Assembly: GCF_029643245.1 (NCBI RefSeq)
Contig: NZ_CP116398.1
Location: 4,274,372 to 4,338,371, forward strand
DNA length: 64,000 nucleotides
From: Methylomonas sp. EFPC3
Lineage (GTDB): Bacteria; Pseudomonadota; Gammaproteobacteria; Methylococcales; Methylomonadaceae
Reading direction: 5' to 3'
The notes under the pieces were generated by a model that saw nothing but the letters and a program-made list of their open reading frames with translations, was not told the DNA's origin and did not search any database. Numbering within the stretch: the first letter of the stretch is position 1; each line of letters opens with the position of its first letter. This document shows, one piece after another, positions 44,883 to 56,447 of this stretch. A program made the position numbers and the translations under genes.

Positions 44883-45464
44883 CTAACCAAGTCTCCGCCG
44901 AATCCCACCAAAACTCACAACCAACCCACTAACAAACATAACCAAAGCCCCCGGCAACGGCACGGCGGTAATATCAAAGCTACGGCTGGCATTAATTCCA
45001 ACCGGACCTTGGTTCAAAAAGATCAGACCTTGATTGAAGTCGGATAAATCGGATGCGATCGCCAACGTCACTTGGCCGGCCGCCAGCGCTTTGAAATGCA
45101 AAGTCGCCAGATTGAACGTCGATGCGGTCGAGGGGTTACTGCCGATGCCGGGAAACGCCGAGCCGGCGGCGTGCAGATTGACCAGCAAGCTGTCGTCGGA
45201 GAACAGCGGATTGATCGTGCTGCCTTGAAATTCCACCAGGCCCGAGATCGAGCTGGCGGCGTTCAAGCCGAAAGCCAACAGTTCGTCACTGCTATCGGCC
45301 GCGAACAGATCATGCGCGACCAGATCGATAGCGAATACATCGCCGACGCGGATTGAATTGCCGGCGGTTTCCAGGCTGAAGGAGAGAGTGGCTGCCTGGC
45401 AATGGGCCGTGGTCAGCAACAGGCTGGCGCCGCATAGCGCCAGAATACGAAGCAAGTTTTGCAT
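44883..45464 (-). CDS. Cohesin-like exported protein with VPLPA-type sorting signal
   Basis: A 193-residue exported protein: signal peptide (MQNLLRILALCGASLLLTTAHCQA), then one domain of about 135 residues that follows the cohesin pattern (LSFSLETAGNSIRVGDVFAIDLVAHDL, LLAFGLNAAS, FNLATLHFKALAAGQVTLAI). The C-terminus VPLPGALVMFVSGLVVSFGG plus IRRR is a VPLPA-CTERM signal. It lies 61 bases downstream of the nuclease gene, same strand, whose protein ends in a dockerin-like module. A surface anchor for the nuclease is a tempting inference. Domain call is by eye. Confidence 0.65.
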   Translation of the reverse strand: MQNLLRILALCGASLLLTTAHCQAATLSFSLETAGNSIRVGDVFAIDLVAHDLFAADSSDELLAFGLNAASSISGLVEFQGSTINPLFSDDSLLVNLHAAGSAFPGIGSNPSTASTFNLATLHFKALAAGQVTLAIASDLSDFNQGLIFLNQGPVGINASRSFDITAVPLPGALVMFVSGLVVSFGGIRRRLG

Positions 45465-45525
45465 ATTGTGATCCTAAAAATTAATCAAGGCCGCCGGCAA
45501 ACGGTTTGCCGGCGGCCAGCCGGAG

Positions 45526-48048
<2,523 letters not shown>

Positions 48049-48282
48049 GGTCGGATAGTCTCTGTATGGCAATAACAGCGAACAGGCTTGGCGCCTGGCC
48101 GACTCGCAGAAAATCCCGCCGCTGGTTCAAGGGGGTAGCGCCGAGGCGGGACCGGATGTAACAACCGATTCTGCAAGCCCGGTCGCATTTTGCGGGATAA
48201 GCCGGAGCCGCAGGTTAAGATACGGTGACGGTTTGCGGAAGTTTTGGTGAAACGTATTACACCGGGGCGGGTGGGGCGATGC

Positions 48283-49077
48283 CTAGCCGGCGTGGGGCAG
48301 GCCAGGTTCCGCGTGCGCTTCCGGGTTCGGTTTTTCCTGTTTCAACCAGTTCACCAGTTCCAGGCGGCCGTCCGCGTGTTCGACGATGGCGGTGCAGCTT
48401 TCGACGAAGTCGCCGGTGTTGACGTAGGTGAAACCTTCGATTTCCTTGATTTCGGCGTGGTGGATGTGGCCGCAGATCACGCCGTCCAAGCCTTGGTTTT
48501 TAAGGGTGCGGACGATGCTTTCCTCATAATCGGAGATGAATTGCACCGCGTTTTTGACCTTGAATTTGACGAAGGCGGCCAACGAAAAATGCGATCGGTA
48601 GCCGATCAGTTTTTGGCAGATGCGCAGGAAGCGGTTGATTTCGATCAGCCAGTCGTAACCGACGCTGCCGATCTTGGCCAGCCAGCGGTGGTGTCTGGCG
48701 ATGGTGTCGTATTCGTCGCCGTGCACGATCAGGAAGCGTTTGCCGGCGGCGGTGGTGTGGATGTCGGAGCGCTTGACCACGATGTCGCCGAATACGTAAT
48801 CGTCGTATTCGCGCACGTTTTCGTCATGGTTGCCCGGGACGTAGATGATCTGGGTGCCGTGGCGGGCTTTGCGCAGAATTTTCTGGATGATGGTGTTGTG
48901 CTCGCGCGGCCAGTACATCTTTTTGGATAAGGCCCAAAAGTCGATGATGTCGCCGACCAGATACAGTTTTTCGCTGTCGTTGTGTTTCAGAAAATCCAGC
49001 AGCGCTTCGGCGTGGCATTGGGTGGAGCCGATGTGCAAATCGGAAATCCAGATGGTTCGGTATGTAGAGGCAGTCAT
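48283..49077 (-). CDS. LpxH-like metallophosphoesterase (UDP-2,3-diacylglucosamine diphosphatase family)
   Basis: A 264-residue phosphoesterase. All metal-binding blocks are seen: SDLHIGS, GDIIDFWAL, PGNHDENV, VHGDEYD, GHIHHAEI, and the NTGDFVESC end. This matches UDP-2,3-diacylglucosamine diphosphatase-like proteins, related to LpxH of lipid A synthesis but longer, so the substrate could differ. Divergent from the phoU gene over 254 bases containing Pho boxes, so phosphate control is possible but unproven. Confidence 0.82.
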   Translation of the reverse strand: MTASTYRTIWISDLHIGSTQCHAEALLDFLKHNDSEKLYLVGDIIDFWALSKKMYWPREHNTIIQKILRKARHGTQIIYVPGNHDENVREYDDYVFGDIVVKRSDIHTTAAGKRFLIVHGDEYDTIARHHRWLAKIGSVGYDWLIEINRFLRICQKLIGYRSHFSLAAFVKFKVKNAVQFISDYEESIVRTLKNQGLDGVICGHIHHAEIKEIEGFTYVNTGDFVESCTAIVEHADGRLELVNWLKQEKPNPEAHAEPGLPHAG

Positions 49078-49191
49078 AAATACGCCGGGTATGGATAGCG
49101 GATGGGCGTATTTTTCTGGCTGTTTATGACAGCAGTATGACGACTTGCCGAGCTAGGGTTGCCGGTGGTTGATTTTGCCGGTATTGTCCGC

Positions 49192-49209
49192 TTGTCACAA
49201 TTCCGTCAT
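49192..49209 (+). promoter_or_regulatory. Upstream Pho box
   Basis: TTGTCACAATTCCGTCAT: TGTCA at 49193 and CGTCA at 49204, an 11-base period as in PhoB sites, with one mismatch in the second half. A better copy lies 63 bases on. Confidence 0.55.
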
Positions 49210-49254
49210 CCGTGCCAGGCCTGTACCTGGCTAAGCCACGCCAGTCGGGCGTTG

Positions 49255-49272
49255 GTGTCACATTCTTGTCAT
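49255..49272 (+). promoter_or_regulatory. Pho box upstream of phoU
   Basis: GTGTCACATTCTTGTCAT: TGTCA at 49256 and again at 49267, 11 bases apart with an AT-rich spacer, close to the PhoB consensus (CTGTCAT, A/T-rich four, CTGTCAC). It lies about 60 bases before the phoU start, and TTAAAC at 49282-49287 could be the -10 element. Confidence 0.7.
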
Positions 49273-49331
49273 TTTGGCCGGTTAAACTTCGGGGTGTAAA
49301 AACTGCGCGTTAACCCGATAGAGGCTTGGCC

Positions 49332-50069
49332 ATGACGACTCCGACCGACACCAGCGGCAATCCGCATACCTTGCACGAATACGACAACGACCTGAATCAT
49401 TTGTACGGTCTGTTGCTTGAAGTGACCGACTTGCTGATCTACCAGTTGGAGCAAGCGATGCAGGCCATGGATTACGGCGATGCCGAACTGGCGCAAAAAG
49501 TCATTTCCCGCCAAAAAAAGCTGAAACATTTCGAAAGCAAGATCGACGATGGCGTATTGAGCGTGATTGCCCGGCATTGCCCGGTGGCCAACGATTTGCG
49601 TCTGGTGTTGTCGGTATCGAAGATCTCGGCGGAGTTTTCCAAAATCGGCGACGAAATCGGCGAATTTGCCAGACTGATCACGGTGTTGTTCGATCCGAAT
49701 ACCAGCGATCCGAACGAAAAATTGCTGGCCGACATTGTCAAGATGGGCGGCTTGGTCAAGTTGATTCTGGACAAGTTGATGGTGGTGTTCGAAAACCGCG
49801 ACTCCAAGCAAGCCTACGCGCTGTTGCAATGCGACCAGCTCTGCGAAAACGAGTTGCAGGAAGGGATCAAACACCAATTGGCTTATGTGCTGCACGACGC
49901 CCGCATGATCCGCCGGGCGCTGGACATCATGCAAATGATGAAAATTTTGGAGCGGTGCGCCGAGCATTGCCGCGTCATTGCCGAACATGCCGTGTTTATG
50001 CTGGACGGCGTCGATATCCGCCACGGCGGCCTGCTGCGCCAGCAAGCGCCTAGTCAAGGCGACGCTTGA
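49332..50069 (+). CDS. phoU: PhoU-family phosphate signalling protein
   Basis: A 245-residue PhoU with two three-helix bundles: the metal-binding E/DxxxD patterns fall in VISRQKKLKHFESKIDDGVLSVIARHCPVANDLRLVLSVSKISAEFSKIGDEIGEFARL and in DARMIRRALDIMQMMKILERCAEHCRVIAEHAVFM. PhoU restrains the PhoR/PhoB system and Pst uptake. No pst genes are adjacent here. It lies behind two Pho-box-like sites, fitting control by PhoB. The ATG at 49332 is favoured over a TTG two codons earlier. Confidence 0.9.
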   Translation: MTTPTDTSGNPHTLHEYDNDLNHLYGLLLEVTDLLIYQLEQAMQAMDYGDAELAQKVISRQKKLKHFESKIDDGVLSVIARHCPVANDLRLVLSVSKISAEFSKIGDEIGEFARLITVLFDPNTSDPNEKLLADIVKMGGLVKLILDKLMVVFENRDSKQAYALLQCDQLCENELQEGIKHQLAYVLHDARMIRRALDIMQMMKILERCAEHCRVIAEHAVFMLDGVDIRHGGLLRQQAPSQGDA

Positions 50070-50104
50070 CCGGCGGTTGGATCAGTACTATCCGGAGTTT
50101 AACC

Positions 50105-50461
50105 ATGAGTCTGACATTGCCGTTTCCGTTTTACGGGTTTGCCGATTATTGCAACGAGCTCAGAGCCTTGGGTATCGATCCCGGTTATGTGATGTACACG
50201 GACCGTCATGCCAACAACGACCAGCCGTGCGCCAGACTGGTGCCCGCCGCGCATTTGCCGGCGGCGCTGGCCTATATCGAAGCGCCCAGCGATGCGGCGT
50301 TCGTCAGCCTGGTCCAGGCCGGGGTGCTCTTGGATACCGAATGGGAGCGGCGTACCGGCGGCTGGCTGGTGGTGTCGTTTACTGGCTGGGAAGTTCTGCA
50401 CAAAGCGTTCAGCCGCTTGAATGCGAAGCTGGACAATTCGGTGTTGGATATGGCGGGTTGA
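50105..50461 (+). CDS. Small protein of unknown function downstream of phoU
   Basis: A 118-residue cytosolic-looking protein (MSLTLPFPFYGFADYCNELR start, WLVVSFTGWEVLHKAFSRLN end), 35 bases after phoU and probably co-transcribed. I see no signal peptide, membrane helix or known domain. Codon use is like its neighbours, so it looks native. If co-transcribed it would be phosphate-controlled too. Confidence 0.65.
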   Translation: MSLTLPFPFYGFADYCNELRALGIDPGYVMYTDRHANNDQPCARLVPAAHLPAALAYIEAPSDAAFVSLVQAGVLLDTEWERRTGGWLVVSFTGWEVLHKAFSRLNAKLDNSVLDMAG

Positions 50462-50507
50462 GGGGCTTTGCCGCATCTGCGGCAACGTCGGCGACGGTGG
50501 CCGCGAA

Positions 50508-51434
50508 TCAAAATACGGTGACGCGGTTTCTGCCCCGGTGTTTGGATTCGTAAAGGGCATGATCGGCGCGGTTAGTCGCATCTTCGACGCTATCGCCGTC
50601 GGAGCTCAATTCGGTAATGCCTACGCTTACGGTGACCTTGCCTTGGGGTAAGCCGCCCATCGCATCGTCATGGATGTCTTGGCGGATTTGTTCGAACAGT
50701 TCTTTGGCCTGCGAGATTCCGGCCTGCGGCAGGATCACCAGGAATTCTTCGCCGCCGTAGCGAAAGGCCAAGTCCGAGTTTCTAAGGCGGTTGCACAATC
50801 GCCGGGCGATTGCGGTCAACACGGTGTCGCCCATCGAATGCCCGTACTCGTCGTTAATCGCTTTGAAATGGTCGAGATCGAGCATGACCAAGCTACAGGG
50901 CGACTGGTAGCGGATCAGGTAGGCGAACTGTTTCTCGATGAAATCGAACAGCATCACCCGATTGTAGAGCCCCGTCAGTGGGTCGTGCGTCGACAGTTCT
51001 TTGAGTTGCTGATTCTTTCGATCCAGTTCGGCGTAAAGCGCTGTCAGCTCCAATTCCCGTCGACGTAAGCGCAAGTGTGTCTTGACCCGGGCAATCAGCA
51101 CTAAGGGATTCACCGGTTTGGTAATGAAATCCACCGCGCCCATTTCCAGCGCATTGGCTTCCACTTGAAAATTGGTTTCCGCCGTCACGAAAATGGTCGG
51201 GATGTCTTGCGTGTCCTTGTGCGATTTCAGGGCCTTGATCACCTCTTGGCCCGAGAAATCGGGCATGACCATGTCCAGCAAAATCAAATCCGGTTGTTGG
51301 GCAATAGCCATGGCCACGCCGTCTTTCCCGCTTTTGGTGCCGCGCACGGTGCAAATCGAAGCGAGTATCCGCTCCATGATCCTGTGGGTCAGGGGATCGT
51401 CGTCGATGACCAGGACTATCGGCTTAGTTCGCAT
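50508..51434 (-). CDS. Response regulator with GGDEF domain (diguanylate cyclase)
   Basis: A 308-residue protein: receiver domain (IDDDPLTHRIME acidic pair, LILLDMVMPDFSG phospho-acceptor, FITKPVNPL), a short coiled linker and a GGDEF domain with the active-site form YGGEEFLV, so it should make c-di-GMP. Its first 11 bases overlap the end of the large hybrid kinase gene, so it is the likely output of that kinase (REC-type regulation). Confidence 0.93.
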   Translation of the reverse strand: MRTKPIVLVIDDDPLTHRIMERILASICTVRGTKSGKDGVAMAIAQQPDLILLDMVMPDFSGQEVIKALKSHKDTQDIPTIFVTAETNFQVEANALEMGAVDFITKPVNPLVLIARVKTHLRLRRRELELTALYAELDRKNQQLKELSTHDPLTGLYNRVMLFDFIEKQFAYLIRYQSPCSLVMLDLDHFKAINDEYGHSMGDTVLTAIARRLCNRLRNSDLAFRYGGEEFLVILPQAGISQAKELFEQIRQDIHDDAMGGLPQGKVTVSVGITELSSDGDSVEDATNRADHALYESKHRGRNRVTVF

Positions 51435-54400
51435 GGTTGCCTGCTTGAATCCGGGCGTTGGTTTTTAGCCAGCCGGTGATGGCGGCCAATAGACGGTCGT
51501 TTTCCGCTATCAATTGCGCATAGGCTTCCTCGGTGCCGGGCGAGTTTGCTTTTAAAGCCGCTTCCAGTGCCGCGGCCTTGGCGACGGCATCGCTGGCGCC
51601 GAGGTTGGCTATTTGGCCTTTGAGTCGGTGCGCAACCTGTCTGGCCTCAGTCCAATCCCGGTTGGCGAAATGTCTTTTCAAACCGGCGATCACTTCGTTA
51701 TTTTCGCCGGCGTAGAGCGCCAGTAACTCGATAAAAAGCTCCCGGTCGCCGAATAAATTGAGTTGAGAACGAGCGGAGTCTATGCCGGGAATGCTCGGCC
51801 ATTCGGCCTCTGGCGTCGGGGTGGAGGACGCGGTTGTGGTATCCGGCGACAACGGTTTCGCTGCGTCGGCACCCGCATTTTCCGGAATTTGGGCGACGGC
51901 CGATGGCCGCTGCGCCGGATTCGGCCGCCGAATCCAACGGCTGAGTACGGCGATCATCTGCTCGGGATCCAGTGGTTTGGGCAGGAAGTCGGTCATGCCG
52001 ATCTGCAGACAGTTTTCGCGTTCGGTTTCGGTAACGCCGGCCGTCAGCGCGATGATCGGCAGTTCGACGTACTTGGGATTTGCCCTGATCCTGCCGGTAG
52101 CCTCGGCACCGCCCATGCCGGGCATGTGGACGTCCATCAGAATGGCGTCGAACTCTTGGCGCTCCAGCCATTCCAGCGCCTCGGCGCCGTTGTTGGCAAT
52201 GACGACCTCAACGTTTGCGAGTTTGAGGAATTCCGTCACCACTTTCTGATTGATCTTGTTGTCCTCAGCGACCAAAACCCGGGCGCCGGCCAGTGCTAGA
52301 CCTTTTTGCCGCAGATCTTGACTCAATGCGCCGGCACTGCGCCGTTCGGAACGGCGGTCGATGACGTGAGGCGAGGGCGCTGAAGCCAAAACGGTGGGCA
52401 GCACGAAGTGGAAGATGGAGCCTTGTCCCGGCGTACTGTCGATTTTCAGCTGGCTGCCCATCAGCTCGAGCAGTTGTTTGGTGATGGCCAGACCGAGGCC
52501 GGTACCGCCGAAGCGGCGAGTGGCGGAACCGTCCACTTGACTGAAGGGCTGAAACAGCCGGCTTTGGTCTTCCTCGGTAATGCCGATGCCGCTGTCGGCC
52601 ACAGCGAAACTTAGCCGGGCCGACGAGCCTTCTTGCGCTAAAGGTTTGATGTGGATGCCGATCCGTCCGCGCTCGGTGAACTTGATAGCGTTGCCGATCA
52701 GGTTGGCGAGGATTTGCTGCAGGCGCAACGCATCGCCGATCAGGTCGGCGGGTGTGTCTTCAGCGATATCGATGGTCAAGGCCAGCGCCTTTTCGGCGGC
52801 ACGGTGCGAGAACAGGCTGTACAGGTTATCGAGCAAGGTTTTAAGGTTAAAGTGTTGTTGGTCGATTGTGAGCTTTCCGGCCTCGAGTTTGGAGAAATCG
52901 AGAATGTCGTTCAGGATACCCAACAGGCTCTCTGACGACGCGTTGATCTTTTCCAGGTAGTCTCTGACTTCGACAGGCAACTCTTTGTCCAGCGCCAGTT
53001 TGGATAAGCCGATGATGCCGTTCATCGGTGTGCGGATCTCGTGCGACATGTTGGCGAGGAATTCGGATTTGGTTTTGGCCAGGCCTTCGGCAACTTGTTT
53101 GGCGTCTTCGAGCGATACCAGATATTGTTTCTGTTCGGTAATGTCGCGCATGATGGTGGACAGCATTTGCGGATTGCCGGCTTCGTCGCGGTGCAGAAGC
53201 AGGATTTGGGAGACCGGAATTTCTCGGCCGTCCTGGTTCAGAATAGCGGTTTCATTTTTCCAGTAACCGTGTTTCAGAACGGCCGGAACGCCTTCTTCCA
53301 GAATTTTCTGCGCAGCCCATTCCGGGTGCATGTCCTGGATCTTGCGGTTGGAAAGGTCGGCGTTGTCGTCCAGCCCCACCATTCGCCGCGCCATGAGGTT
53401 ATGGAACAGCAAATTCCCCGACATGTCCGCGGTACCGATATAGTCAGGGCTTTCGTTGATGATGCGGAGCAGCTGCTTTAACTCCTGTTCCTGCTGCTTT
53501 CTTTCGGTGATGTCGGTATGGGTGCCGATCACCCGCAACGGGTTGCCTTGGGCATCTCTGCTGACTACCATGCCGCGCCCCAGAATCCATTTGTAATGGC
53601 CGTCGCCGCAGATAACCCGGTGCTCGCAGCTGAAATTGGGCGACTCGCCTCTAAAGTGGGTTTGCAACGCCGCCTCGGCTATCGCCAGGTCGTTTGGGTG
53701 GACAAGTTGCCGCCAGGTGTCGATATCGGGCTTCATCGACCCTTCTTCGAAACCCTGAATTTCGTACCAGCGTTTTGAATAGACGATCAGGCCGGCGCCG
53801 ATATTCCAGTCCCAGACGCCATCGCCGGCGCCCTCGAGCGCAAACTGCCAGCGTTGCTCGCTTTCTCTGGCTTTGTCCAAGGCCAGGATGTTTTCGGTCA
53901 TATCGAAGCAACTGCCGATATAGCCCAGAAAATTTCCCAGGGCGTCGAAACGGGGAACGCCGTTATCCTGGAGCCAGCGGTACTCGCCGTCATGACGCCG
54001 CAAGCGGTATTCCATGTGGAAGGAGGTTCTCCGGTCGAAGTGGCCGGTATAAATTTCGAGACAGTGATCGATGTCGTCCGGATGCACCCCGGCCGTCCAA
54101 CCCTGGCCCAATTCCTGTTCCATGGTCCGCCCGGTGAAATCCAGCCATACCTTGTTGAACCAATTGCAGCGCCCGTCGGCACCGGCAACCCAAATCAGTA
54201 CCGGTGCGGCATTGGAAACCGACTGAAAGCGGCTTTCGGATTCTTTGAGTAACAGCTGGTTGGCTTTTAAGCGTTCGGTTTGTTCCCGTAAATCGTCGGT
54301 GAGGTTGCGAGCGATCTTGTGGGCGCGAATCCGCGTATTTGCAGACAGCCAAAACAGTCCCAATGTCAAAAAAGCGATGGACACCAGGCCGAAATACTCG

Positions 54401-55368
54401 GGCCACGGCTTAGCGACGTGGTTGATGGTTGCGTAACCGGGCAGGGCCGTAAAATGTAAGATCCAAGTGTGTCCGCCGACTTCGAGATTGACGTCATGCG
54501 TCGATAGCGGATTGGCTGCGGTATACCCGTCCGCTGTCATGTCGGGCGCGCTATTGAACAAGGAATTTTCAGTGGTTTTTTCGCCATCGAAAATTTGTAA
54601 ATCCAACGCGGACAGTTCGCCCTCGACGATGGGTTTGATGAGATCGTTCATGCGGTAAGGGCTATACACCCAGCCGATCAGCGACGCGCGTCTCTGGTCT
54701 AAAGTTTGGGTGATAGCACCGTTCTTGAAAACCGGCAAATAAGCCAATACTCCCGCTTGGACGTCGGTTTTGGTTTCCTGCACCAGTTTTACCTTGCCGG
54801 AGAATGCAATGTCCCCAATATCTCGCGCCCGCAGCATCGCCTCGTTTCTGGTGGGCTCGGATAGCATGTCGTAGCCGAACGCCCTTAGATTTCTGCCGGA
54901 AAAAGGTTCCAGAAAAATAATGCTGGAATACTGCTCTCTATCGCCGGGCGGATTGACCACATATTCGGGAAAGCCCTGGTTGCGGACCTGGGCGATATGG
55001 GCTGGCAAGTCTGCTCGGGAAATCAATTCGGAAAATCCGACCCCTTGAATGCCCCGGTAAGTTTGATCGAGGTCGAGCTTTTCGACGAAATTTTTCCATT
55101 CGGCTCTTTCGACGCTGTTGGACGCCGCAAACAGGCCGGCGCCGGCTTTCAATAGCTGGGCATAGGCGTTCAAACGCTCGTTGATTTTTGTGGAAATGCG
55201 CTGGGAATCCTCGCGCAGAGCCTTATCCAGGCTTTGCTGTTGGCGGAGGTGGAGATTGAAACCGATAGAGGCCAGAAAAATAATCACAATACCGAATGCC
55301 ACAGCGTATAACACTCTGTGGGACTCGATAGTTAACACATTACGCTTATCTGCGGTGCGTTGCCTCAT
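51424..55368 (-). CDS. Hybrid sensor histidine kinase (CHASE, three PAS, HisKA, HATPase, REC, Hpt)
   Basis: About 1314 residues. Order: membrane helix, periplasmic CHASE domain (LDLDQTYRGIQGVGFSELI, EPFSGRNLRAFGYDM), second helix (YFGLVSIAFLTLGLFWLSA), three PAS domains (starting at ESRFQSVSNAAPVLIWV, EQRWQFALEGAGDGVWDW and IINESPDYIGTADMSG), HisKA (FLANMSHEIRTPMNGIIGL), HATPase, a receiver domain (VLVAEDNKINQKVV, ILMDVHMPGMGG, KPLDPEQM) and Hpt (AHRLKGQIANLGA). A full phosphorelay that likely signals to the overlapping REC-GGDEF protein. Start is uncertain: ATG at 55368 or TTG at 55449, neither with a strong ribosome site. Confidence 0.93.
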   Translation of the reverse strand: MRQRTADKRNVLTIESHRVLYAVAFGIVIIFLASIGFNLHLRQQQSLDKALREDSQRISTKINERLNAYAQLLKAGAGLFAASNSVERAEWKNFVEKLDLDQTYRGIQGVGFSELISRADLPAHIAQVRNQGFPEYVVNPPGDREQYSSIIFLEPFSGRNLRAFGYDMLSEPTRNEAMLRARDIGDIAFSGKVKLVQETKTDVQAGVLAYLPVFKNGAITQTLDQRRASLIGWVYSPYRMNDLIKPIVEGELSALDLQIFDGEKTTENSLFNSAPDMTADGYTAANPLSTHDVNLEVGGHTWILHFTALPGYATINHVAKPWPEYFGLVSIAFLTLGLFWLSANTRIRAHKIARNLTDDLREQTERLKANQLLLKESESRFQSVSNAAPVLIWVAGADGRCNWFNKVWLDFTGRTMEQELGQGWTAGVHPDDIDHCLEIYTGHFDRRTSFHMEYRLRRHDGEYRWLQDNGVPRFDALGNFLGYIGSCFDMTENILALDKARESEQRWQFALEGAGDGVWDWNIGAGLIVYSKRWYEIQGFEEGSMKPDIDTWRQLVHPNDLAIAEAALQTHFRGESPNFSCEHRVICGDGHYKWILGRGMVVSRDAQGNPLRVIGTHTDITERKQQEQELKQLLRIINESPDYIGTADMSGNLLFHNLMARRMVGLDDNADLSNRKIQDMHPEWAAQKILEEGVPAVLKHGYWKNETAILNQDGREIPVSQILLLHRDEAGNPQMLSTIMRDITEQKQYLVSLEDAKQVAEGLAKTKSEFLANMSHEIRTPMNGIIGLSKLALDKELPVEVRDYLEKINASSESLLGILNDILDFSKLEAGKLTIDQQHFNLKTLLDNLYSLFSHRAAEKALALTIDIAEDTPADLIGDALRLQQILANLIGNAIKFTERGRIGIHIKPLAQEGSSARLSFAVADSGIGITEEDQSRLFQPFSQVDGSATRRFGGTGLGLAITKQLLELMGSQLKIDSTPGQGSIFHFVLPTVLASAPSPHVIDRRSERRSAGALSQDLRQKGLALAGARVLVAEDNKINQKVVTEFLKLANVEVVIANNGAEALEWLERQEFDAILMDVHMPGMGGAEATGRIRANPKYVELPIIALTAGVTETERENCLQIGMTDFLPKPLDPEQMIAVLSRWIRRPNPAQRPSAVAQIPENAGADAAKPLSPDTTTASSTPTPEAEWPSIPGIDSARSQLNLFGDRELFIELLALYAGENNEVIAGLKRHFANRDWTEARQVAHRLKGQIANLGASDAVAKAAALEAALKANSPGTEEAYAQLIAENDRLLAAITGWLKTNARIQAGNHAN

Positions 55369-55615
55369 AGGACGGGATGACCGATGTGAGTGTAAGCCAA
55401 GTCCGATTTGACGATTAATCGATCGGCGCCAAATCGGTGCGTCGATCAAGTGATATTCAGTTTATCAGAATCGTGAAGCTTGTTTGGTCGACGGTCGCTG
55501 GCCGTATCGAAACGGATCGGAGGGATGGCTCAATTGCTTTGGGCGTAACGGACAACAGCGCCTAAAAAAGCCAGGCTGGGCCTGGCCTTGTAGGTTTTAT
55601 GGCGCGCGGGATGGG
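55369..55615. other. Kinase upstream region
   Basis: It holds the kinase promoter area (minus strand) and a terminator for the ParA-type gene. No other gene is seen. Confidence 0.4.
55564..55588 (-). terminator. Rho-independent terminator after the ParA-family gene
   Basis: On the minus strand GCCAGGC, loop CCA, GCCTGGC, followed by TTTTTT. It lies about 30 bases after the stop of the ParA-like gene in the same direction. Confidence 0.8.
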
Positions 55616-56389
55616 CTATTGGTGAATTTCCAAATGCAAGGCGCGGTATTCTTCGGTCAGTTTGTGTGACGGGGCGTAGTGGACCAGCGGTTGGGCATCG
55701 CTGTGCGACTCGCGGACTTTAACCGAGGTGGAGATTTTGGTTTCCAGCACCGGCAGGCCTTCCGCGATCAGGTCTTCGACCAGTTGTCGCGGCAGGTTGG
55801 CTTGTTTTTGGTATTGGTTGACGACGACGCCCTCTACCTCCAGATGCGGGTTGTGGTCGGCTTTGACTTCGGTGATCGCGCGCATCAGCGTGTAAAGTGC
55901 TTCGCGGGCGAAGGTGTCGCAGTCGAACGGGATCAGACATCTTTCGGCTGCGATCAGCGCAGACAGGCTGTAGAAGTTCAGAATCGGCGGCGTGTCGATA
56001 TAGATGTGCTCGAAGCCTTCCAGTCGTTCCAACGCTTCGCGCAGTTTGTAGATTTTATGCCGCGACTCCAGCCGGCTTTGCAGGCCTTCCAGGTCGGAAT
56101 GCGACGGCAGCACGTACAGGTTGGGGAAGGGCGTTTCGTGGATCAGGCCGTCCAGGCCTTCCTTGCCGCCGCCGAACAGGCCCAAACCGAGGCTGTCCTT
56201 GAAAAAGTGGGCAATGGTTTTATCGGAATCCGCCACCTTGCTGCCCAGCAGGTATTGCGTCGAGTTGCCTTGGACGTCGAGGTCGATTACCAGGGTTTTT
56301 TTGCCTTCGACAGCACTGATCGCCGCCAAATTGCAGGTAATGGTGGATTTACCGACGCCGCCTTTCTGATTGAAAATCACCCTGCGCAT
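55616..56389 (-). CDS. ParA/Soj-family ATPase
   Basis: A 257-residue deviant-Walker ATPase: QKGGVGKSTITCNLA (P-loop with signature lysine), VIDLDVQGNSTQYL and HIYIDTPPILNFYSLSAL. These proteins position or segregate chromosomes, plasmids or protein complexes on DNA or membranes. No parB or chemotaxis partner is adjacent, so cargo is unknown; an orphan ParA for a protein complex is likely. A terminator follows and a zinc-ribbon gene precedes it 58 bases upstream. Confidence 0.9.
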   Translation of the reverse strand: MRRVIFNQKGGVGKSTITCNLAAISAVEGKKTLVIDLDVQGNSTQYLLGSKVADSDKTIAHFFKDSLGLGLFGGGKEGLDGLIHETPFPNLYVLPSHSDLEGLQSRLESRHKIYKLREALERLEGFEHIYIDTPPILNFYSLSALIAAERCLIPFDCDTFAREALYTLMRAITEVKADHNPHLEVEGVVVNQYQKQANLPRQLVEDLIAEGLPVLETKISTSVKVRESHSDAQPLVHYAPSHKLTEEYRALHLEIHQ

Positions 56390-56447
56390 AATCGCCCTCG
56401 ATCAAGGAAAAAATAAAGCCCGCATTATAAGGTTTGAGCCCGCAATA

